Shown: piece after piece, positions 28,026-33,139 of the stretch
Layout of the letters: the number at the start of each line of letters is the position of its first letter
How positions within the stretch are numbered: the first letter of the stretch is position 1
Source: Bacteroidota bacterium
GTDB taxonomy: Bacteria > Bacteroidota > Bacteroidia > JAADEI01 > JALVCQ01
Length of the DNA: 33,139 bases
Assembly (NCBI GenBank): GCA_027009805.1
Contig: JALVCQ010000086.1
Location: 1 to 33,139, forward strand
Direction of reading: 5' to 3'
The notes under the pieces: model-generated
The model's database searches: none
What the model was told of the DNA's origin: nothing
The model's input: the letters and a program-made list of their open reading frames with translations, nothing else
Made by a program: the position numbers and the translations under genes

Positions 28026-29093
28026 ATGAGCGTTCGTTTTTATCCGTTGCGGCTGGCCCGGGTGGAACCCAATACGCCTTACGCCCGGAACTTCTACTTT
28101 GACATTCCCGAAGAACTGGCCGACACGTTCCGCTATAAGCCCGGCCAGTATCTGACGTTTCGGTTTGTGGTGGACGGACAGGAATATCGCCGCTCTTATT
28201 CGTTCATGACCAGCCCCTACACCGACCCGATGCCGGGCGTGACGGTGAAGCGAATCCCGGGCGGGAAAATCTCCAACTACGTTAACGATACAGCGGAGGC
28301 AGGCGATGTGTGGGAGGCTTATCCGCCCATGGGGCAATTTGTCCTTGAACCCGATCCCGGCCGGGTGGGGCATTACGTTATGATTGGTGCCGGCAGTGGA
28401 ATCACCCCCTTGATGTCGATGATTAAAAGCGTGCTCCACGTAGAAAAAGAAAGCCGGGTATGGCTGCTATATGGCAACCGCAATGAGGAGAGCATTCTTT
28501 TTCGGGAGACGTTGGATGCGCTGGCATCGCAGTATTCGGGGCGTTTTCAAGTCATTCATTCTTTGTCCCGCCCGTCGTCGGCATGGCAGGGACGCACGGG
28601 GCGTCTGAACCGCGAAGCCGTTGCTGAGATTATCCGCGAAGCGAACATCCCAACGCCGGCATCGGGCTACTATTTATGCGGCCCCTCGGGGTTGATTGCC
28701 GAGGCCGAAGTGGCCCTTGCCCGACTGGGCGCGGCGCCGGAGTTGATTCACAAAGAGCTTTTCACCGCGCCGCCGGTGGTGGAAGAGCCTCAACCGGAAA
28801 CTTCCGCCTCCGATTTCTCAGAAGCCGAGGTGACCGTCATCCTCGACGATCGGGAATACCACCTAACGGTGAAGCCCGATGAATATATCCTGGATGTTGC
28901 CCTCGATGAGGGCATTGACCCGCCGTATGCCTGCCGGATGGGGATTTGCACCACCTGTCGGGCCCGATTGCTGGAAGGGAAGGTGCAGATGGACGAGGAT
29001 GAAGGCCTCTCAGCGCAAGACATCGAGGAAGGATTCATCCTCACATGTCAGGCCAAGCCCCTCACGCCGGTGGTGAAGCTGCGGTATGAATAA
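28026..29093 (+). CDS. Ferredoxin-NAD(P) reductase-type flavoprotein with C-terminal 2Fe-2S domain
   Basis: A 355-residue electron-transfer protein. Residues 1-110 are an FAD-binding domain with R56-S-Y58-S59; residues 115-240 form the NAD(P)-binding domain with GAGSGIT at 121-127 and LCGP near Cys218; residues 265-355 are a plant-type ferredoxin with Cys303, Cys308, Cys311 and Cys341. This order is that of PaaE, the reductase of phenylacetyl-CoA epoxidase, and of related oxygenase reductases. No paaABCD genes are nearby, so the partner is unknown. It begins 37 bp after atpG, where TGCTTTTG (27996-28003) resembles a -7 element with one mismatch. Confidence 0.88.
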   Translation: MSVRFYPLRLARVEPNTPYARNFYFDIPEELADTFRYKPGQYLTFRFVVDGQEYRRSYSFMTSPYTDPMPGVTVKRIPGGKISNYVNDTAEAGDVWEAYPPMGQFVLEPDPGRVGHYVMIGAGSGITPLMSMIKSVLHVEKESRVWLLYGNRNEESILFRETLDALASQYSGRFQVIHSLSRPSSAWQGRTGRLNREAVAEIIREANIPTPASGYYLCGPSGLIAEAEVALARLGAAPELIHKELFTAPPVVEEPQPETSASDFSEAEVTVILDDREYHLTVKPDEYILDVALDEGIDPPYACRMGICTTCRARLLEGKVQMDEDEGLSAQDIEEGFILTCQAKPLTPVVKLRYE

Positions 29094-29103
29094 CCGCCGG
29101 TTA
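29091..29103. other. 13-bp palindrome holding both convergent stop codons
   Basis: TAACCGCCGGTTA contains the TAA stop of the reductase gene (29091-29093) and, read on the other strand, the TAA stop of pyrE (29103-29101). Arms of 6 bp flank a single central base. There is no other space between the convergent genes and no T-tract, so the transcripts may overlap. Confidence 0.6.
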
Positions 29104-29736
29104 GAACCTTAACACCATCCCCGGCTTCCAGCGTTTGGGATCGAGATGCCAGCTCTGTAAGGCTTGAAGCTCCGAATCGGTGAGGGCGCCCTTTTCCCGG
29201 GCATGCCTGACCAGTTGCGGAAACTCGATGAGCGGGAAAAAATGCAGCCCCCGGGAACGGAACTTATCGGAGACCCCGCCGAACCCATAGCTGAAAACCG
29301 ACATGATGCCCAGAAGCTCCGCCTCCTTTTTGCGGAGCTGATGAACAGCAGCCAGCAGGGCGCCGCCTGTCGAGACGGTGTCTTCTATCAGCACCACCTT
29401 TGAATGCGATGGAAGCAGCCCTTCCAACATCTTTTTCCGCCCGTGCTCTTTGGCCATCGGGCGCACGTAAATCAATGGAAGCCCTGTTTTCTGGGCCACC
29501 ATCGCCGCCCATGGCAGTCCGCCGGTGGCTACCCCGCAGATATGCGTGACTTCGGAAAAGCGGCGCTCCAAAATTTCAGTAAATTTGCCCACGAGTTCCT
29601 CCCGTATGCGAGGCAACGAGAGCAGCATCCGCGTGTCGGTGTAAACAGGTGCTTTCAGGCCCGAACGCCACCGAAAAGGCTGCTGTAACCGAATGGTAAG
29701 CGCTTTGTCAATGAGCTGGTTCAATATTTCTTCCAT
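29101..29736 (-). CDS. pyrE: Orotate phosphoribosyltransferase
   Basis: PyrE joins orotate to PRPP to give OMP, the fifth step of pyrimidine synthesis. The ATG at 29736 gives 211 residues; a TTG two codons upstream (29742) is less likely. The PRPP loop VVLIEDTVSTGGALL and the flexible catalytic loop YVRPMAKEHGRKK are both intact, as is CGVATGGLPWAAMVA. It is the only minus-strand gene recognised. It faces the reductase gene end to end and starts only 17 bp from the divergent NUDIX gene. Confidence 0.95.
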   Translation of the reverse strand: MEEILNQLIDKALTIRLQQPFRWRSGLKAPVYTDTRMLLSLPRIREELVGKFTEILERRFSEVTHICGVATGGLPWAAMVAQKTGLPLIYVRPMAKEHGRKKMLEGLLPSHSKVVLIEDTVSTGGALLAAVHQLRKKEAELLGIMSVFSYGFGGVSDKFRSRGLHFFPLIEFPQLVRHAREKGALTDSELQALQSWHLDPKRWKPGMVLRF

Positions 29737-29753
29737 CCACAAAAGGAATCTTA

Positions 29754-30440
29754 ATGCAGCAAAATTATCAATCCCCCACCTTCCGTGTCTATTTTAAGGA
29801 CATCCCGTTGATTTTTACGGAAGACCCCGCGCCCTATGCCGGCGATCCCGATGCCCTGCTGGTGCCGGTCCATGCCCCGCAAGCCATTCTCGAGGCGATG
29901 GAATATGTCGAGAACATGCCGATGCATACCCGCATCGTTTTTCATAACGGCGATGCCCGCTCGTTGATGGAGCAGTTTAAGGGGCTGTTTCCCGAAGGGA
30001 ACTATTTGCTGGCGGGCGGCGGCGTGGTCTTTGATGAAAACAACCGGCTGCTGATGATTTACCGCAATCGGCGGTGGGACCTTCCCAAAGGCAAAAAAGA
30101 ACCCCATGAAACAGTGGAACAGGCTGCCATGCGAGAGACCCGCGAAGAAACCGGCCTGAAAACATTGCACGTGCGGGCGCCGTTCATGGTGACCTATCAC
30201 TACTACTATCGGGAAGGCAAGCGGATGCTGAAAGAAACCCATTGGTTTGAGATGGAAGCGACGTCACGGGAGCCGCTGGTCCCCGCCCATCATGAAGGCA
30301 TCGAGAAGGTCCAGTGGATGCCGCTGGACGGCTTGCCGGAAGTCTTTTCCAATACCTATGCCAACCTGTTGCAGGTGTTTGAACGGGTGCTGCAGCAGCG
30401 GGCGCCGCAACCGGATGAGGTGGCCGACCCGTCGGAATGA
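29754..30440 (+). CDS. NUDIX hydrolase
   Basis: A 228-residue protein. Residues 113-135 form a perfect Nudix box (GKKEPHETVEQAAMRETREE then TGL), which binds Mg2+ and cleaves nucleoside diphosphates linked to other groups. An N-terminal region of about 75 residues (FRVYFKDIPLIFTEDPAPY) resembles the extra segment found in many Bacteroidota NUDIX proteins. The substrate cannot be told. AAAAGGA upstream is a weak Shine-Dalgarno-like sequence. The stop overlaps the next start by 4 bp (ATGA). Confidence 0.9.
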   Translation: MQQNYQSPTFRVYFKDIPLIFTEDPAPYAGDPDALLVPVHAPQAILEAMEYVENMPMHTRIVFHNGDARSLMEQFKGLFPEGNYLLAGGGVVFDENNRLLMIYRNRRWDLPKGKKEPHETVEQAAMRETREETGLKTLHVRAPFMVTYHYYYREGKRMLKETHWFEMEATSREPLVPAHHEGIEKVQWMPLDGLPEVFSNTYANLLQVFERVLQQRAPQPDEVADPSE

Positions 30441-31312
30441 CCGCCCTGCCGATCTCGTGTGTGATACCCGTTCGGGGATCGCATGAGGGGCTGCTTCGCA
30501 CGCTTTCGGCACTGAGGCAACAGACGCGTCCGCCCGCGGAGGTGGTCGTGGTCTGGGATGATGCGGGTCCGCCGCCTGCGCTGCGGGATGATAAGCCGTT
30601 TTCGTTGCGGCTGATTGCGGGGCCACGGCGGGGCTCCTACGCCGCACGCAATGCCGGCGCCCGGACAGCAAAACAGCCGTGGATTTTCTTTTTAGATGCC
30701 GACATCACTTTTCCGGAAAATCTGTTGGCCGACGTCGCGCCCTATCTAAAAACGCATGAATACGTGGCCATACTGGTCGAGTCGCTGCCGCCGCGCACCT
30801 TCTTTGAGCATTACACGGCGGCTTACGAGTTTCGGTTCCGAGAGTGGTTTCGGCGCTATTTTTTCAGTGGCGTGATGATGATCCGGCGGGAGGTGTTTGA
30901 GCGGTTGGGCGGCTTTGATGAGCGGCTGATGTCGGGCGGCGACCATGAATTTGGGCGGCGTTGTCGTGAGCATGGCGTGCGGCAATTTTTCTGGGAGGCG
31001 GTGCCCGCCTACCATCCGCCGCGGGGATGGCGCTCGTGGGTGCGGAAATGCATCCGCGTCGAAAAGGGAAAGCAGCAACTGAAAGCGCGCTACCCCGAGC
31101 GGTTCGGCTTTTATTCCACCGGATGGCGGGCGTGGTGGGACAGCACCCTTCGGCTGGGCTATGCCCTGCTGGCCGGTCACCGGCAAATCCCATCTTCGCA
31201 GGTGCCGCTGTCGTCGGGCAAGCGCTGGGCGCTGGCGGTCATGGCCGCAGCAGCCGACTGGACGGCCAAAACGGCGGTGGCCCTGTTCCCGCATAAAACA
31301 TGGAACGTATGA
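30437..31312 (+). CDS. Family 2 glycosyltransferase
   Basis: A 291-residue GT-A-fold enzyme. The N-terminal strand ISCVIPVRGSHEGLLRTLSAL is typical of GT2. The DxD motif is D87-A-D89 in WIFFLDADITFP, which binds the metal and the sugar nucleotide. GSYAARNAGA precedes it, and GGFDERLMSGGDHEFGRRCR follows, the acceptor-side region with the ED-like catalytic motif here reading GGD-E-F. There are no clear membrane helices. The acceptor is unknown. It is co-translated with the NUDIX gene (4-bp overlap) and overlaps the next gene. Confidence 0.88.
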   Translation: MTALPISCVIPVRGSHEGLLRTLSALRQQTRPPAEVVVVWDDAGPPPALRDDKPFSLRLIAGPRRGSYAARNAGARTAKQPWIFFLDADITFPENLLADVAPYLKTHEYVAILVESLPPRTFFEHYTAAYEFRFREWFRRYFFSGVMMIRREVFERLGGFDERLMSGGDHEFGRRCREHGVRQFFWEAVPAYHPPRGWRSWVRKCIRVEKGKQQLKARYPERFGFYSTGWRAWWDSTLRLGYALLAGHRQIPSSQVPLSSGKRWALAVMAAAADWTAKTAVALFPHKTWNV

Positions 31313-32463
31313 GCGAGGCGTATCGGCCGGCGGTGGTGGTGATGGCCTATCAGCGGCCCGCTTCGTTGCGGCGGTTGCTGGGCAGTCTGCGGCGGGTGCC
31401 GCAGCGGGAAAAGCCCATCCCACTGATCATCAGCCTCGAAGGCGGGGCGCATCCGGAAGTGAAGCAACTGGCCCATGCTTTTGAAGGGCCGGCTTTTGAG
31501 GTGAGGGTGGTGGAACAGCCGCGCCGCCTCGGGCTGTCGGCCCATGCCCTCTGGGCGCTGGCACAAAGCGAGCAGTGGGGGAGCGTTATCCTGCTGGAAG
31601 ATGACCATTACACGGCGCCATACTTTTATGAAGCCGCCGTGCGGCTGCTGGCCGCCTATGGCGATGCCGAGGATGTGGCCGGCATCAGCCTCTACCGCTA
31701 CCCCAGAAACGAGATAGTCCACCTGCCTTTTGAACCCATCGATGACGGCTATGACGTCTTTTTTCATCAGCGCACCGGCACGCGGGGAATTGCCCTGTCG
31801 GCTGCGCAATGGGCCCGCTTTGCGCAGGCGCTGGACGCCCTGCCGACCGATGACGCCCGCCTGCCGGACAAAATCCGCCGATGGTCGGTGGACGACTGGG
31901 AGCGGCGGTTTAACGTCTATACCCTGGTGGCGGGGCATTTCTTTGTGTATCCACGCTGGTCGTATGTGACCAACTTCGGAGATGCGGGCACGCACGTCCC
32001 GGCACATGAATATTGGGCTTTTCAGACGCCGCTGACGGTCTCGGAACGCCTGCCGGAGCGCCTGCCGTCGGTGGCGGAGAGCCGGGCGTGTTACGATCAT
32101 TATTCCGAGCTGTTGCCGCGGTGTCTGTGGCAGTGGCAGCCGGCGCTGGAAGCCTATCAGCCGCTGACGGTCGATCTGTACGGTGCCCGACCGCTGCCAC
32201 CGTCGGGATGGGTGCTTTCCTTGCGGCCCACGCGGCGGCCCCCTGTCCGCTCGTATGAACTGGCGCTGCATCCGCACGAGCTGAATGTCATTGACGAGCT
32301 GCCCGGCACCGACATCTCGCTGGCCCGGGCCGAAGACTTCCGCCGGGGCGGCCTCTCATGGCGAAAACGCTGGCACCGCCACCGCTATCACTACCCCGTG
32401 CTATCCTTAGAAGCCCTGGCCCGCTTCCGCTGGTTCGCCTGGTGGGAGCGGCGGCGAGGGTGA
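31309..32463 (+). CDS. GT-A type glycosyltransferase (GNT-I-like)
   Basis: A 384-residue protein when started at the ATG at 31309, which overlaps the previous stop as ATGA; an ATG at 31300 adds three residues. AVVVMAYQRPASLRRLLGSL and VRVVEQPRRLGLSAHALWAL lead to the metal-binding ILLEDDHYTAPYFYEAA (Asp98, Asp99), a layout seen in GNT-I-like and related transferases. A GYDVFFHQRTGTRGIALS segment and DDWERRFNV follow. The C-terminal 120 residues are Trp/Arg/Pro-rich and not recognised. It probably acts with the preceding enzyme on one glycan. Confidence 0.75.
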   Translation: MSEAYRPAVVVMAYQRPASLRRLLGSLRRVPQREKPIPLIISLEGGAHPEVKQLAHAFEGPAFEVRVVEQPRRLGLSAHALWALAQSEQWGSVILLEDDHYTAPYFYEAAVRLLAAYGDAEDVAGISLYRYPRNEIVHLPFEPIDDGYDVFFHQRTGTRGIALSAAQWARFAQALDALPTDDARLPDKIRRWSVDDWERRFNVYTLVAGHFFVYPRWSYVTNFGDAGTHVPAHEYWAFQTPLTVSERLPERLPSVAESRACYDHYSELLPRCLWQWQPALEAYQPLTVDLYGARPLPPSGWVLSLRPTRRPPVRSYELALHPHELNVIDELPGTDISLARAEDFRRGGLSWRKRWHRHRYHYPVLSLEALARFRWFAWWERRRG

Positions 32464-32496
32464 TGCACTGCTCGCCTCTACTAAATAGCAAACATC

Positions 32497-32574
32497 GAAC
32501 ACCGATTTTTGGTTTAAGATTTTATTCTAATTTATTCTTTTTGTTCTTAAATCAGCGTTCGTTCATCGGTGTTC
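32497..32574. repeat. 78-bp AT-rich inverted-repeat element, copy B
   Basis: It has the same length and the same 10-bp end arms (32497-32506, 32565-32574) as 1072-1149, with about seven internal mismatches. The inner arm pair is slightly degraded (GGTTTAAG against CTTAAATC, a G-T wobble). It lies 34 bp after the glycosyltransferase stop codon. Confidence 0.8.
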
Positions 32575-32576
32575 TG

Positions 32577-32621
32577 CCATCCCCCGCTGGCTGAGCGAAG
32601 TCGAAGCCACGCGGGGGATGG
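32577..32621. repeat. Bulged hairpin with GAGCGAAGTCGA loop and long stem
   Basis: CCATCCCCCGC (32577-32587) pairs with GCGGGGGATGG (32611-32621), and TGGCT (32588-32592) with AGCCA (32605-32609). C32610 is bulged and the loop is 12 bases. The loop, inner stem and bulge equal those at 1352-1388, but the outer stem is longer and different. It has no counterpart at the same place in copy A. Confidence 0.75.
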
Positions 32622-32625
32622 GGGG

Positions 32626-32663
32626 CCTTCCGCACCCTTCGACTACGCTCAGGGAGCGGAAGG
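32626..32663. repeat. Mismatched hairpin with TCGACTACGCTC loop
   Basis: CCTTCCGC (32626-32633) pairs with GCGGAAGG (32656-32663), and CCCT (32635-32638) with AGGG (32651-32654). A32634 faces A32655 at the usual bulge position. The loop is the reverse-complement form of the family loop. The 3' arm (TCAGGGAGCGGAAGG at 32649-32663) is repeated at 32671-32685 without a matching 5' arm. Confidence 0.75.
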
Positions 32664-32688
32664 GGGATGTTCAGGGAGCGGAAGGTTT

Positions 32689-32950
32689 GCGTGAGGGGCC
32701 CGGAGGGCGCCGAGCCGTCAGGCGAGGCGGACCGCCCTTCGACAAGCTCAGGGACCGCCGCCCGTGGGGAACACTCGCTGGCTGAGCGCAGTCGAAGCCA
32801 CGCGGGTGGCGCAGGGTGTGGTGTGGGATGGTGGGCGGGCCGAGCGAACAGCGAGCCCGCAGGGGCCCGACCCGAAGGCGCCCCACCGCGCCCGCTGCCT
32901 GAGCGGAGCCGAAGGCAGGCGGGCGGCCGGGCGCCGAAGGGACACGCCCA
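32689..32950. repeat. GC-rich mosaic dispersed repeat, copy B (about 260 bp)
   Basis: It aligns with 1269-1528 in direct orientation at roughly 90% identity, with small indels near 32845 and differences in the last hairpin. It contains CCCTTCGACAAGCTCAGGG, a hairpin at 32772-32808 (one T-G wobble where copy A has C-G) and a hairpin at 32889-32925 with loop GAGCGGAGCCGA and bulged G32918. No coding function is proposed. Confidence 0.85.
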
Positions 32951-33023
32951 AAAGAAAAGAATACGCCGAGACGGGGGGCATATTTCCCCTTTACACAGAA
33001 AGGCCGTGAGGAAGGGCGGGATG

Positions 33024-33054
33024 TGCACCTTTGCAGCAGCCGAAGCAAAGTGCA
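33024..33054 (+). promoter_or_regulatory. Inverted repeat over a possible promoter of the next gene
   Basis: TGCACCTTTGC (33024-33034) pairs with GCAAAGTGCA (33045-33054), leaving one bulged C and a 10-base loop. The left arm contains CACCTTTGCA, one base off the Bacteroidota -7 form TAnnTTTG. The ATG at 33085 lies about 50 bases downstream. An operator or a 5' leader hairpin are both possible. Confidence 0.3.
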
Positions 33055-33084
33055 GGCGCTTTGTGCGGGCATTAACAGAAATGT

Positions 33085-33139
33085 ATGACGACAACCCACG
33101 ACCCTTCGCCCGGCACGGTGACGGATAAGGCGGCCCTTT
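33085..33139 (+). CDS. Possible start of a gene cut by the window end
   Basis: From the ATG at 33085 the frame stays open to the end of the window and reads MTTTHDPSPGTVTDKAAL. Eighteen residues are too few for recognition. The neighbouring ATG at 33081 is closed by TAA at 33126-33128. Support comes only from the promoter-like sequence upstream and from the end of the repeat region. Confidence 0.3.
   Translation, partial: MTTTHDPSPGTVTDKAAL

Noticed and set aside
32552-33128. Open frames of up to 180 residues in the second repeat region
   Set aside because: They are the same repeat translations as in the first region, with no start context or conserved domain.

Overview
The window looks like chromosomal DNA of a GC-rich member of the Bacteroidota (or a close relative). 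The evidence is indirect but consistent. The order rpsL-rpsG-fusA-rpsJ runs without tuf. rplQ is followed by carA and eno, and then by a DivIC/FtsB-like gene. A bactofilin-AtpZ pair precedes atpB, and the ATP synthase operon stops at atpG with no atpD or atpC. Start codons almost all lack Shine-Dalgarno sequences. Matches to the Bacteroidota -7 promoter element TAnnTTTG lie before rpsL and infA. L36 and S4 are of the cysteine-poor (zinc-free) type.

Layout. Positions 1-1021 hold the 3' end of a ClpX gene and a FemAB/GNAT-like acyltransferase gene. Positions 1022-1651 have no gene and are packed with palindromes and a mosaic dispersed repeat. From 1652 to 29093 there are 46 same-strand genes with almost no spacing: the S12/S7/EF-G genes, the full S10-spc-alpha ribosomal cluster with secY, infA and rpoA, then carA and eno, then a small cell-envelope module (DivIC-like, M23 peptidase, bactofilin), then the F1Fo ATP synthase genes atpZ-atpI-like-atpB-E-F-H-A-G, and finally a flavin/2Fe-2S oxidoreductase. 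The largest gap before the end of atpG is 61 bp (atpE-atpF), and it holds a stem-loop. pyrE lies on the minus strand (29101-29736). A NUDIX hydrolase and two glycosyltransferases then form a tight plus-strand operon to 32463. Positions 32464-33084 have no gene and carry a second copy of the repeat composite. The first codons of a possible next gene begin at 33085.

How it works together. Most of the window is growth-rate housekeeping: translation, protein export, transcription (alpha subunit), glycolysis (enolase), pyrimidine/arginine precursor synthesis (carA, pyrE) and ATP synthesis. Envelope genes for division and peptidoglycan shaping are physically inserted between translation and energy genes.

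The most interesting non-genic signal is at the two ends. A 78-bp AT-rich inverted-repeat element followed by a GC-rich repeat of about 260 bp occurs twice, in direct orientation and about 31.4 kb apart, flanking the whole block. Inside it is a family of hairpins with a constant 12-nt loop (GAGCnnnGTCGA or its complement), a short inner stem, a bulge or mismatch at a fixed place, and an outer stem that varies in sequence while mostly keeping its pairing. No rRNA, tRNA, CRISPR array, transposase or prophage gene was seen.
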